The notes: generated from the sequence alone by a model not told the origin. Counted from the first letter of the stretch, positions 43,340-55,700 are shown. The stretch: 64,000 nucleotides of DNA from Kappaphycus alvarezii (GCA_002205965.3 NADL03000462.1:1-64000); one strand, 5' to 3'. A program made the numbers and translations.

Positions 43340-44292
43340 CCACCGCCCCTCCCTTGCGGGGCACTTCAACATGTCTATCTCTGCGGTCTGCGTGTAGCGC
43401 GTGTAGGCGGAAAGGGTAGATGTATACATTGTTTTACAATCAAGGAGAGCGGATGTCTTTTTGAATGAGTAAAGCCGACATGAATCTTCACACTCAAAGG
43501 AGCGACTTCGGGGGGATAATTTTTCTCAATACTACGTGAATCGTGGATGATAGACTTATTACAAGAAAAAAGTACACCATAACTGGACGTTAATTCCATC
43601 AAGATGTAGGAAATGCTTTTACTTGCTTTGGCACATATTAATTTATCAAACGATAAGCACTCAGTTCGATTTGTGGTATTACGGGATTGGGTAGACTTGT
43701 TAGTGACCATTCCGGAATTTGGCTAGAGGGCACCAATTTTCCGTTGAGTTTTGCAGCCTTGTCTTATCTGGCTGAGGAACGGAACGGTGTCACCCTATGG
43801 CGGTGTGTTCCCAATTTATAAGACTAGACGTATGTTTTGGCCGTCATGGACACTCGTGCTCTCGAAATTCTGTCGACTGTATAGTGCATCTTTGGCGCCC
43901 TACCCAAAGCACGCCATTAGGGGGAGCAGTGTAACATGAACCCCTGCGGTGGGGATCATACAGCGCATGGTATGCGTGGGCGGCCCATGGCGACTGCTGT
44001 ACCTATTTAGAGTAGCTTATGATAGATTAGATCTGGATCCATATTGGATCCCTGCAACCTGCTCTCCTGAACTGGCGGCTGGCAAGGGGGACTCTGTACA
44101 TTTCAGGTCCAATACCCCACCTTACCCTCCCTTGAGTGTAAAGTCACTTTGGACCTATGCGATATCCCGACCCCTTATGTTTGCGACTTTATCGATCCAG
44201 TCTTCACTTCTATAAGTGCCCATCGCGGAGCGCGGAAGCCCTTGGTACCTCTTTATCCATTTCTCTTTCGTCGCTTCCTTTAGCGACTAGCG
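43340..44292. other. Spacer between the DIRS-like and copia elements
   Basis: No firm gene. A 111-codon reverse ORF (43375-43710) with YGVLFSCNKSIIHDSRS vaguely resembles the copia region between protease and integrase; I cannot support it further. The rest shows nothing. Confidence 0.3.
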
Positions 44293-44710
44293 TGTTGGGA
44301 TATCAGTTTGTGCTACTCTCTCATATCTGTGTTCTGACCATTATTTTTTTGTTTTGATAGTCATTCTTTGTCGTCATACATATCAGTGTTAGTTCTATTC
44401 CTGCCTTTTGATAGTTATCCTTCTGAGAGTGTGAATTCAGCAGGAAAGAGCCGCTGCAAGGATTGAATGTAGAAGGACGGTGGCAAGCCTGTGGATAGGA
44501 TTCGGTGAGTGTAGAGTATGGAGAAGTTTGTGGCCAGGACTGTCTCCTACCACGTTCGTGGCAGTTCGAGCCGTCTGGGTAGCTCAGGTTAGGTAGGTTT
44601 ACTGTGCTACAACTCATGTGTTCTACCCACGGGATGGGTATTTAATTCTAGTCTCAGTAAAGTCTTGGGCACAGCTTGGTAAGTAACAACCAACAAACCA
44701 GCCTCAAGCA
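44293..44710 (+). repeat. 5' LTR of the 44.3-49.2 kb copia element
   Basis: 418 bp, TG...CA. Starts tgttgggatatcagtttgtg and ends ccaacaaaccagcctcaagca. Both ends are repeated at 49085-49154. An inner (ggtatttaattctag) word at about 44,636 could be a promoter element. Confidence 0.8.
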
Positions 44711-44712
44711 AA

Positions 44713-44727
44713 GGGTTATGGGCCCAG
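44713..44727 (+). promoter_or_regulatory. Primer-binding site matching initiator tRNA-Met anticodon arm
   Basis: gggttatgggcccag is the exact complement of the conserved anticodon stem-loop of eukaryotic initiator tRNA-Met (contains the CAU anticodon complement). It lies 2 nt after the 5' LTR. Copia-type elements are known to prime from this internal half-molecule instead of the tRNA 3' end. Confidence 0.8.
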
Positions 44728-44898
44728 ACCACTCATCAGCCTAGTTCTGCAAACTATCGTTCTCATTCTGACCCTTCATTCTCGTAGTCACTCACTTTCG
44801 GTCTCATAGCCGGTAGATAAGTACCCTTTCTCTTGACACTATATCTCAACCTGTTGACGTTTTGAAGACGTGCATCCTCCCTGCCGTTTGGTTCTGTG

Positions 44899-47800
44899 AT
44901 GGAGCAAGACAAGAAGGTTTACAAGTTTCACGGTCGTCCTGGAGAGGACTTCCAGCTGTGGTGCGCCAGAACTGAAGCAGCCCTCGAGGCAAAGTCAGTC
45001 CTTCGCACTATCAAAGTGGACATACTCGGCCAAGTGGGAGAGCTAAGTGCACAGGATCGAAACGATATTGCAACTGCCCGTGCAATTCTGATTCAGGGTC
45101 TCGGCGATCGGCCACTGATGCTCTGTCTTCCTGTCAAAGGAAATCCGTATGCAATGTGGAAAAGGGCTCAGGACAGGTACGCTGTGTCAAACACAGCCAC
45201 CAAGGTCCAGTTGCAGACAAGTCTTTCAGGGATGAAGTGCGGCGGTGATTCTATGCAAGACTTTGTTGACTCTTTCGAGCAGACATTCAATCGATTGGAG
45301 GCAATGGAGAGTAAGGTCGCGGAAGACCTTCAGGTTGCTATGTTACTGGCGGCTTTCGGAGACAAGAAATCGTCCCCGTTCGGGCCTGTCATTGCATCAC
45401 TGCAGACTAGGCCAGGATCCCTGAATTGTGAGACAGTGACATCCACACTCTTGCAAGAGTATGAGGAGCAACTGATAAGCGGCGGAGGAATCAAGCTCCG
45501 TGGAAGGGATCACGGCCATGCCTTGACGGCTGGTTAAAGGAGTGGAAGGGGTACTCGGCCAGCTAAGCAGGGAGGAGAGGAACCAGAGAGATGAAGATGC
45601 TTCATCTGCAATAAGATCGGTCACCTCAAAAGGAACTGCCCTAGCAGGAGGGCCGGTGGGAGGAAGGTCAACTTTGTGGATGAGGTCGACAAGAGGGACA
45701 ATAAAGGAGGGGCAGCTCACCCTGCCAGGCTACTGACGGCTCAGAGTATTGGGCTCAGATCCGGCCTTTATTGTTGTCCTGGATCAGCCGCTTGTATTGA
45801 GTCTAGTAGGGCAATGGGTGACTCCAACGGCAATTGTGGAACAGAAGCGGTCTTCCTTGTAGCAGGAGACGGTATTGCACATGACTGTGACAAGCACACA
45901 TTCTTGCTAGACTCCGGAGCGTCCAATCACATGGTATCCAACGCAGAGTGGCTTGAAGGAGTACAGGAAATTGAACGGCGCGGTATAGTGCTCGGTGATG
46001 GAAGACCACTGCTTGCCACACATCAGGGAGATCTAAGGGTAAGAACCTACCTTGGTCCAGATAACGAGTATGAGAGAACTCTTTTGATCCGTGATGTGCT
46101 GCTTGTCCCTGGTCTTTAACAAAACCTGCTATCATGCGCAGGCCTGTGCGCAGATGGATTCAAAGTGAACTTGGGAACGGATACTTGCAATGCGACTAAA
46201 AATGGCGCCATGCAGTTTGTTGGCGAAGCCATCGGAGGAGTGTACCAGGTAAAATTGTATCCTCTGGCAATAGAAGAATCGGCATGCACTGCTGTGCAGT
46301 CTACGGATACAGACGGAGACTCAGACATGGAATTATGGCACAATCGGCTTGGGCACGCGAACATGGACTCCGTGAGGAAGTTGAAAGTCGGAAGGATAGT
46401 GAAAGTCCTTGACGGATAGCCCCAGAAATCAGATGCTTGCTCAAGCTGCGTGCGCGGCAAGCAGACAAAGCAGACACTGTGCACTAACACCCACAGGTCA
46501 AAACAGAGGGGACCAGTAATCAATTCCGATGTTTGCGGACCGATGTCTGTAGAATCATTCACGAAAGCCAGATACTTTGTGACCTTTGTCAATGACTACT
46601 CTGGGTACGTGATTGTAGTTCCAATCGTGGCAAAGAACCAAGTTCTTGATAAATTCAAGCTGGTCAAGGCGTGGCTTGAAAGAAAGTACGACTGTACTAT
46701 CAAGCTCTTGAGGAGCGATAAAGGTGGCGAATAAATTGCTATGAAGGACTATCTCGCCGAGAACGGAATTGAACACTCAATGTCCCCTCCGTATTCTCCG
46801 AACCTGAACGACCTAGCTGAGAGAACTATCAGAACAATTGTCGAGCCTGCAAGGTCTATGCTTGACCACGCCTCTCTACCCAAGGTATTCTGGGCCGAGA
46901 CCGTCGTCCACGCCGCGAGCTTGAGAAATCTGTTCCCAAGCCCGCAAGATAAGAATAAGTCTTCTCATGAGCCCATGAACGGGGAAGTACCTGACGTCAG
47001 GTACCTGAGGGTACTCGGATGCCTCAGGTGGTATCATGTACCAAAGAACCTGCGGATGAAGCTGGATCCCAAGGCATAAATCGGAATAGTGGTCGCTTGC
47101 TATGAGAACAGTCAGTATAAGTTGTGGATACCATCTCGAAATATCGCAGTACTGACACGAGATGTTACCTTTGTCGAGGAAAGGTTCACGGCAAGAGATC
47201 GGAATGGAGAAGAGGAAGCTCTGGCTCTTCTGGAAGAAGACGAGGCAGGATAACCAAGCACAATTACTGACAGTCGAGGTTCGACAACAGATGAAAATGC
47301 CAGGCCAAGCTCTGCTTTCGAGGAGTAAGGTGCTGCTGATGGAGACGATTTGGAGGGGCTTGACTTGACTACCAACACGGTAGAAGACGTGCTCACGCAT
47401 TACCCCTCGCAGGGTGCTGACATCGAGGAACCTCGCTACCCTCAGAGAGAACGAAGAGCACAGGAGTTTTATTCCCCTGGCGTTGGGCTTAGAGCGGTCT
47501 CAACTGGAGAGATATCAAGCTCATCAGACCCTGAGCCCACTAGTATGAAGCAGGCGTTAGCTCGGGTTGATTCGGACATGTGGCAGGAGGCTATTAACTC
47601 AGAGCTTGCCTCACTAGTTTGTCATAGAACATGGTAGGTGGTGCGTCGGCCAGAGGGAGTACGGAAATTGCCGACGAGATTCACCTTCCTGCGTAAGCGA
47701 GACGCCGAGGGTAAGGTAATTAGGTACAAGGCTAGACTTGTTGCGAAAGGGTATTTCCAAGGAGACGTTCAGCACACTTTCGCACCTGTGTTTGACTTCT

Positions 47801-49059
47801 CAACTGTAAGAACTTGTCTTACAGTTGCTTTCAAGAAGGGCTTCGTTATTGAGCAGATGGATGTACGCACGGCCTTTCTTCACGGTGAACTAGACGCGGA
47901 GCTGTATATCAAGGCCCTAGAGGGACTTGATCTATGCAAGCCGAACGAGTCTCTCAGGCTTCGAAGTGGTATTTACGGGCTCAAGCAAGCTCCGAGGCTA
48001 TGGTATGAAAAGTGGGGAACTGTAATGAAGATACTGGGATTTGTCCAAACACGGTCAGACGACTGTTTGTATCGCAGGGGATCGGTGTGGCTCTTGCTTT
48101 ACGTTGATGACATCGTCCTTATTGGGCAAAAAGAAGAAGATTTATCGAAGGTTAAGGCATAGATTGCAGAACACTTGGACGTGAAGGATATTGGTGCACT
48201 GGGCATGTTCTTGGGCACAATGTTCAAAAGGGATGCGGCTGGTGCAGTTCTGTTGCAGACACACTACGTGACGCAAGTACTAGAGCGTTTCGGCATGGGC
48301 TCATGCAGGTCGGTCTCGACCCCTATGAGTGAGGGGGCCATGCGGGAAATTGCGTCATCGCAGGGTAATGCTGTGGATAGGGGACATTATCAAGATCTTC
48401 TTGGCTGCCTTTCGTTTTTGTTTTCGAGGACTCGGCCAGAAATATCAGCCGCAGTATCTATTCTCTGTTGGTATTCTTCAGCGCCATGTGAGGTTCATTG
48501 GGTTGCACTGAAGAGGATTTTACGGTAGTTGCAAGGGACGAAGACATTTGGTCTTCGGTTTGAGAGGGAGACAGAACCCATGTTAATGGCGTACTGTGAC
48601 TCGGAGTGGGCGGGTGATCATACAGATCGGAGGTCTACTACTGAAACCCTGCTTTTTCTTGGACACTCTTCCATCTCGTGGAGGACTGTCAAGCAGGGAT
48701 CCGTTACTCTCTCGACTACAGAGGCCGAGTTCTCCGCTCTGGGGGAATGTGCAAAGTCTGTCATATGGATCAGGCATCTGCTATTGGACCTGGACTGTGA
48801 ACAAACGAGACCCACTGAAGTACGTGAGGACAATCAACAGGAAGTGGTCTGGTCAAACGAGGGTATTAGGCACGCAAAGCATGTTGCTATTAGGCATAAA
48901 TTTGTCAGGGAACAAGTAAACGAAGGCATCATCTGTGTAACGTACTGTGCAGCAGGGGAAATGATCGCGGACATCCTAACGAAGCCTCTCTCGAGAGTTA
49001 TGTTTGAGCGGCACCGGACCAGTCTCGGGGTCTCCGACGTCAATGTGACTCGTGAATAG
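44899..49059 (+). pseudogene. Copia Gag-Pol polyprotein, one frame with 11 internal stops
   Basis: From ATG 44899 to TAG 49057-49059 (1,386 codons) the sense reading never leaves one frame. Domains: Gag (44899-45534); zinc knuckle CFICNKIGHLKRNC (45598-45639); protease LLDSGASNHMVS; integrase zinc finger WHNRLGHANM...CSSC, core SDVCGPM, RSDKGGE and LAERTIRTI; RT with QMDVRTAFLHGELDAE, a GIYGLKQAPRLWYEKW stretch and YVDD; RNase H with AYCDSEWAGDHTDRRS, LSTTEAEFSALGE and DILTKPL. Internal stops are TAA at 45535, 46117, 46732, 47077, 47251 and 47326, TAG at 46417, 47635, 48160 and 48526, and TGA at 45592. Catalytic residues are kept throughout, so decay is by substitution only. Confidence 0.85.
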
Positions 49060-49072
49060 ATAACGATCGAGC

Positions 49073-49084
49073 CGCAAGAGAGAG
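49073..49084 (+). promoter_or_regulatory. Polypurine tract of the copia element
   Basis: gcaagagagag directly precedes the right LTR and is the expected plus-strand primer site. Confidence 0.55.
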
Positions 49085-49154
49085 TGTTGGGATATCAGTT
49101 TGTGCGACTTGGGCACAGCTTGGTAAGTCCCAATCAACAAACCAGCCTCAAGCA
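49085..49154 (+). repeat. 3' LTR, internally deleted
   Basis: 70 bp: the first ~25 bp (tgttgggatatcagtttgtgc) and last ~42 bp (ttgggcacagcttggtaagt...) of the 418-bp LTR joined directly. About 348 bp are missing. Confidence 0.8.
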
Positions 49155-51429
49155 AAGTAGCTTTGGTTCCATCGCGAGGTTGCAACCGCCAGCAGTGACG
49201 GTACGTGCCGAGGGTGCGTGCGCAGGATTAACCGCTGGGTATTAGTGGAGCAAGTGACCCACCGCAGGTCGCGTTGTGTCGGCGATCCCTGCTGGGGTTC
49301 ATGTGGTGCGGTAAGGTTTCACCGTTATTACAAGGTATCGAAGGGACCACTGCAAGGCCCTCAAGGAGTCGGCGTTAGGCGTGATCCGCGCCAAAAAGAC
49401 CAGTTGGCGCCTAAGGCGGGCCGTACGCAATGAATTCTACAAAGGTAGGTCTTTGCTGGACAGGTGGGAGTTACGCGCCACGCCGATTGGCATTCAGTAT
49501 CGACTAGGCCATATAAGTATCTACCACCGCCGCGGCTACCGCCTGCTGTGGCTCAAGCTACTGTCGGAGGAAGGGTCCAGACACCCTCAGTGTTTGCTGA
49601 TCAGGTGGCCGCTGTTGGTTGCTAGTTTTTTCAGTGTTCATCCGTTGCACCAAATCGATGACCTACAAATGGGCCATATAATTACAGTATATCTTCTCTA
49701 TCAACTACTGTCAGCTAATTATTGAGATCATTAAGCACCTTGCAAGGCTGATCAATCGTTGAACGATCAACAGAAACAATCGCCATCTCGGAAAGACTTT
49801 GAGCCCAATCTCTGCGAAAGCGCCTGGGATCAAAAAGATTTTATGGTCGCCTACATCTCATCTAATTTTTTTATTACGAGCCGCCTTTTTGCTGTTTTCC
49901 GTTAGTTAGCGGAGTAATTTTCTTGTATTCGAATTTCGTGCTTATTACCTCTGGTTCTACCAACATCGAATTTCTTAGGCAGGCGAGTTGTCCCCTATAC
50001 TAGGGCCGTTTTTGTAGTCGATCACTATTTTCTCAGTCACAACGCTGCTTTCGCCGACCTTACTACCTGCCCCTAATCCTTCTTGTTCTTTCCCATTTTC
50101 TCGCTCTAATTCAGATAAGAACATTGCATGTCTCGTTTCTGGCGCCCTGCGGTTTCCTTGTGTCACACAGAGAGACTTTCGTCGAGCTTTCAAAGCTTTT
50201 GCTGGGTTTCGCTGCGAGGTACTTGTGTTTCGCACATATAAGTAGAAGCGGCCAACCAAACGTTACTTCCTTGATCTTCCTACCCAGAGGAGCTCTAGAT
50301 CGGCAGCTTGTCGGGCCTTGGCTTTGTTCATGGTAGCGAACGGGAAAGTTCGATTTTGTTTGGTTGCTTCAGTATCTGAGCTTCGCAAGTAGCGGCGTCC
50401 ACGTTTATTAAGTTCGCTGTCCAAGTATAAATTAAAGAGTTTCTCGCTCAAGACGAATTACGAAGACCAGCAGTTTGATTCCAGTTTTTCAATTACCAGC
50501 TGTGAAGATGTCAACGCTTTCTCCACAGGCTGATTTACTTTTGACTTCGACATATAAGCGGAAGGAAGCTTCAAACCCTCCCCCCTGGCGGAAATTGCAA
50601 CATCAGTTCCTATCACACGAGCAACTGTGTGTCCACGTCCTTTGAATACCTCTGAGAGTTCCCCTTCACCGGCTGGGGTTCCGACTGGGCACTCTGTGAG
50701 ATCGGGTTCTAGGCAGATATCATAGATTGACAATGTACCGATGCAACGAAAAGTTACAGTGGACTATCGCCAGATGATGAGTTTGTTGCAATTGATTTTA
50801 TGAAAGAAGTTCTCGATGCATTATCCCGGGAACGTATCAATTCCTAAACTGCCATACAGGAAACATTGAATCGCTCTCTGTCGGCCGAAGTAAGTCAGTC
50901 AGTGCAATGTACGATCAACTGTTTCAGACTCTCTAATACACATACCTATCTCCTTATCCTTCGAGAAAAACCGGCCTGCACCCCAATTTCCTCCCCCACT
51001 CTTTAAAGTCTTGAGTGATCTATTTTATTCAAGTTTGAAGGAGCTCAAGGCTAATTTAGAAGAGATCAGGAGAATAATTTGAGTTGGCAGGTTTTTCCAT
51101 ACTTAGCTAAGACATGTCAGCCACGGCAGGCAGGGGAATGAACCGCATTTACCAACAAATTAGGGCAACGAAATCCCAAATGTCTAGGACATAAATAAAA
51201 AATCCTCATAGATTATCCGCTGACAGAAGGGAAAGCCAAGGAAAGCTTGCTCGGAAGGGAAGGAGCATACAACTCAGCAGTAGATGAAGGAATATTTGTT
51301 TCGAGGGATACAGAATTATAACCCACCGTCCCTGGTCTGGAATCTATGACTTACTTGCAACAAACGTTCTGGCATGTAGTGTCAAACAAGGCCTACCTTG
51401 TGGTCAATATGCGGCAGAACATTTCATTT
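49155..51429. other. Unassigned region, change to AT-richer sequence
   Basis: No recognised gene. At 49,340-49,500 the plus reading RRDHCKALKESALGVIRAKK continues RAVRNEFYKG and looks protein-like but unplaced. Reverse ORFs at 49,975-50,733 are short and unrecognised. Base composition becomes visibly AT-richer from about 49.7 kb. Confidence 0.3.
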
Positions 51430-51970
51430 TCTGAAATTTTTTAGCTGAATAAAGTGGGCCTGTCTGTAAGAGCTTCGTTTACTCACCTTGGAAACTTCGA
51501 TAGGAAGCAGGGCCTACAAAATCTGTCGTTTCTCCGAAAATTTAAGGATGTTTGTGATGTCCGAGGCATTCACGAAGGAGCCGTCGTCTTGGTCCTGAGT
51601 ACTTTCCTGGAAGGCGATTTTAGACAATTTTTCATGACTAAGTCAGGCGCGGCAGTGAGGCAGTCTTACTGTGCCTCGAGTAGATCTTTTGCTGTTACAA
51701 TAAATTATTGGCCGAGGGTAGTTCAAAACTTTCTAAAGAGATATTGTAGCGGGGAATTCCTGAGCAAAGCAAATGGTAAGTTCAAGAGAATAATTCAAGA
51801 GGAGGGATATACTGAAGCCTAGTTTGCTTCCCGTATCCAAGATGCCTCAATACTTCATCTAGACGTCTTCACAGAGCAATCGCTGATTCGTAAATTTGTG
51901 AAAGGTTTGAATCCAATAGCTAGTTCCGCCGTGATTGAATGCAGAGATTCGGTTCGGTGGATTTTTATTT
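51430..51970 (+). pseudogene. Retrotransposon Gag-like remnant
   Basis: A 122-codon ORF (51454-51822) continues past one TAG to about 51,950 in the same frame. It reads FKDVCDVRGIHEGAVVLVLS, then TFLEGDFRQFF, later YWPRVVQNFLKRYCSGEFLS and, after the stop, FASRIQDASILHLDV and QSLIRKFVKGLNPI. The pattern (a helix, then W-P-x-V-V-x-x-F-L, then a region ending F-V-K-G-L) is that of LTR-retrotransposon capsid proteins. The type (Ty1 or Ty3) is undetermined. Confidence 0.5.
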
Positions 51971-54900
51971 TGCTCGACAGATAGCCGTGTCAGTTGGATA
52001 CACACATTGAGCATACTTGAATTCTTTTTCCAAGGTCAAGAAGAGACCAGGTGGTTTTCTGGTCTTAAAAAAGTAAGAGGACGGCGAATAACCTCGAAAA
52101 GAGCTTCTATTCGACAATGAAGTACCTTCAATGTTGGCGATATCGATAGATAAAGGAAATGCAGGGTCAAACGGTCAAATGAAAAGCTCTGGAGTTACTC
52201 TCATTCCAAATTAGAATAAAGCGCTAGGTTCGAACGATGTCGTGAAAGAGCCACAGATATTGACTTACAACGAGCTCCAGAAGGCCAGATTTATGTTTTA
52301 TGGTTGGAAATATTCGCATCGTTGCAGAGGCTGTCGTGAGAATGGCCGCGATCTATATGTGCGCCCATATTTCCGCTGTCTTTCCGCCTCTTTTTTGCAT
52401 TTACTAACTAAAAATTCCAAAAAGAAAGACAAGAGGGCAAATAACATGGAATTGTATAGGGATCTGGATCATATCACAGCAAGTTCAGGGCCAAGAAAGT
52501 GACCATTGCCCAGCTACCAGTACGGTCTCGGACTTAAGACGCTCGGCCAATGAATATGATGGTAGTAGTAGTACAGAATATCAATGGTGGTGTCAAGGAA
52601 CGGGAAAAAGGGAGCTATTGGTTTCTAAAGTGATGTTGGAGGTAACGCAGATTGGGGAGCTATCGCTGAGGAAGGGTAACTGCCTTCGCTTTAGTCAACG
52701 TTTTTTGTAAAACTATCAACAATAAATTGGTGTTCGCAGCATTAAATGTTCTAAAGTATCTTAAATTAGCCCCTGATGAGTCTCAGCACTTTTTGAAAGA
52801 TTCAAATTCATGAAAATATTCCTACTATCCTTATCAAAAAAAATTACCCGGCTTAAAGAGTCGCGAAAAAAGTTTAAACAGTCTGTGGAAACAATGGTTC
52901 CCGCATCAAAATGAGTGAGTTGCATCCAATAGAGGAAAGAGGAAGAATTACCGAAGCTTGTTGATGATGCAAGGCCAAAGAAGAAGGATATATTTACGTA
53001 TTGGTTCATACGCACTATAAATCCACTGTCATCGGGTCCATGGGGTTGACTGTTCATTAAATGCCACCAAATCTGATCAAGATTCACATTAGATCACCAA
53101 GGAAATTCATTCCAAAAAGTGAGTTACCGACCAAATAATTATCCTCAGAATACCCCATTGACCAGGGCCCTTTCTTGGAGGATGCTAACTGGAACCCCTT
53201 CCGATTCACATGAGTCATAAGAATTATGGAATAGGTGTCCAAAAGATTCTGGGGAGCCGAAATTTTGTGGCCGAAGAGAACTCTGGTGTTCCTGTGTTAT
53301 TCGAAACCTGTTTCACGACGCGAAATGCCCAGAAACTCCGATTTGGAGACCAGCAAATTGACTTCTAAGAGCCCCGTGCCAAAATAGGGAATTCGAATGT
53401 GACCAACCCCACACCACTGAACGATTCGGGAACCATAAATGTGTTGAAAGTAGCTACATATAGTAAAATTTTGCTCAAATAAGGATGAAGTAACCTGCAT
53501 TTGAATTTAGTCTTTCACCGAAAAGCTCCATCTCGTGAAAAACAAAGCCATATGAAAAAATACGTGATTCAATTCACCCTGTCCTATTCTCCAGAAATAA
53601 ATTGGCGAACCCGCACCATGACATTCAGTGAGTCGGTAACTAAGTCACATGCTATTCTAATGCACTCCATACCGTCGGTGTTAAACACTTCAAGGGGGAA
53701 TGTTTCATGGTCGGCGGAAGGTTATCGATTTTATCCAAACTTAAACATACCCAGAAGTAAAGGATTGAGAACTCGACGGTCTAATTGAAACTTTATTTAA
53801 AATTGACATCATTAAAGCTACTGTTGGTACCAAATAACTCATGTGCCTATTTTGGGTGGTTCAGCCATGCAAAAGTTCCCTCTACGAAATGTCGAGTCCA
53901 GTGATCAGTTATTGAAGAGTCCCGTTCCAGAGTCCATGCAAAACTTCGAAGAGTCGTTGAAAAAGTGCGCGGGAATGGATGTGCGGGATGCATGTTTGGA
54001 GGAATCATTGGACAAGACGATAAGCTGTTTATTTGATGTTGATTAGCTACCACGGTAAAGATTTTCAGTCACAGGACGATATAGTTATTTATCTGCTTGT
54101 TAAATTCTGTATAGGGGTGGGAACGGTACATAAACGGTCCTTTCTGTGACAACAAATTTTTTTTTCTGGTAGTATAGGTTTGAAAATGGCCATAACAGAT
54201 TCTAAAAAGGTTCTGTATAAAATCGGGGGACAAAAAAATCTAAAAAAATGAACTGCGATTCCTCAGATAAGAATGAAATAAAACGTTAGGGAAACGAAAA
54301 TATTCATATTGAACCGGGCCACGATTTGAATACCGCTCTAGACTTCCTCAAATCTTCTATTTGCGCAAAGACCCAGCGCTCCAAGTTGATATCTTGAAAA
54401 TATGGCATTTTCAAAGAAGTATAGAAGAATGTGGAAACCTTACATTTAATTGTCCTTATGGACCCTGTATCCTTCTAAACCAATATTAATGGTGGGAGAA
54501 ATTAAAAAGAATGATTTCTAACTTCGTCTATATGGAAGCAGCCTACTTGGAGAAGGTAGCGCCCTAGCCCTGAAATACAATGCATCTGCATCACGTTAAA
54601 AAGTAATGGGAAGAATAATTAAATTTATTTAAAGATAACCCTAAATTATTACCAACGAAATAATACTTCGATATTCTGAGTCAAAAATACAGGAACTTCG
54701 CACTCGGAAAACGTTCAACTTCCAGTAGAGAGCCGATCGGGAGGATTTCGGAAGAACAATAGATCCTATGCTTTCATCATTAATAGAGCAGCGAAAATAT
54801 AAAATGAGTGTACTAGAAATAGACAAATTGATCTTAGTACAATATGGGATGACTGAATTGCCAAAATATTTTCGCTGTTATTGCAATAGTTAGTAACCGG

Positions 54901-55031
54901 ATCTCATTTGTTTTCCATGACTGTAACGGATCTATAGTTCTCTCTACAGTATCAGTTTCCCGAAAAAGTTCTGTATCATATCCACAAGAGATACAGACAA
55001 GTTCTGAACCTCATACATTATCTGATCGAGT
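51971..55031. other. Decayed AT-rich repeat region
   Basis: Likely continuation of the Gag-bearing element, but no pol domain is recognisable. The plus reading stays coherent in one frame from about 53,240 to 53,788 (RNFVAEENSGVPVLFETCFT ... SPEINWRTRTMTF), interrupted by a few stops, and is unassigned. The remainder shows nothing. Confidence 0.3.
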
Positions 55032-55281
55032 TGACAATTATAAAGTCAAGATAAGGTTTTTTCCCTGTCCTCTTTGGATATTACAGTTCATAAAGTCCCG
55101 TCGGTGTAAATACCCTTTTGGGTTGGCCAAATCGCACTTTGTCCCATCAAAAGAGATACTTTCCATTTCGGTGACTTACGGGACAAACAAGTCTTGCAGT
55201 ACTGAGACACTTCAACCTGTTTGTTCCTAAAGGTTATTTAACAGACACTGCAATATCTATATGCTTACTGGGTATTCAACA
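55032..55281 (-). repeat. 3' LTR of the 55.0-60.0 kb copia element
   Basis: On the minus strand it starts tgttgaatacccagtaagca and ends ttataattgtca. It aligns with 59710-59971 (shared gcagtgtctgtt, aaagtctc/aagtatc and cttgacttta words). Edges approximate. Confidence 0.65.
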
Positions 55282-55700
55282 CGCCATTTGAGGCCGTGTT
55301 CGTCATTCGTTGATATCACACCCAGGTTTTTTCTATAGGTGGTAAAAGACTCATCTATCACGAAATTGGTCAAGAAATCCGGGCAATTATTTCCTGATGT
55401 AATGTGGTCCACAAAAACCGAGCCGTTTTCCGCTTGGTCAACGACTCTGTTGAACTTGACCTGAACGTGATTTACCTTGCGAGGCCCTATCATCTCGGAG
55501 CTCCAAGCGATGGTCCCCAAGTTTTCCTCTGGTCGACATGGCTCGGACCGTGCGGTGGTAAAACAAAATCTGTCAGGAGCTACCGCATCCAGCCGGCATC
55601 ACGAACTCAGTCTGAAGTAGCAGCAAAATCTACCTGACAGGTCGACACGGTAGTTACCGTGGTGGACTGCAACTTAGAATTCCACAGTACCGGGGTGGAC
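55257..55700 (-). pseudogene. Copia RNase H remnant
   Basis: Two frames: about 55,560-55,700 reads WNSKLQSTTVTTVS and TSDCVRDAGWMR-LLTDF. The ORF 55257-55520 reads VNHVQVKFNRVVDQAENGSV, a VFVDHITSGNNCPDFLTNF segment and RKNLGV, the C-terminal part of copia RNase H (usually HIDIRYHFI...K..ADILTK). Confidence 0.55.

Larger units (their letters stand above)
44293..49154 (+). mobile_element. Ty1/copia element with frame-intact, stop-interrupted Gag-Pol
   Basis: Left LTR 44293-44710 (TGTTGGG...AAGCA), tRNA-iMet primer-binding site at 44713-44727, one Gag-Pol frame 44899-49059, purine tract before 49085, and an internally deleted right LTR 49085-49154. All Ty1/copia domains are present in the order Gag, zinc knuckle, protease, integrase, RT, RNase H. 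No clean 5-bp target-site duplication was found; tagcg/tagct is a possible imperfect one if the LTR end is moved by 4 bp. Confidence 0.85.

Noticed and set aside
44899..49059. Stop-codon reassignment in this genome
   Set aside because: Host genes end at normal TAA/TGA/TAG positions and stops in the copia frame replace different residues, so a changed code is not supported.
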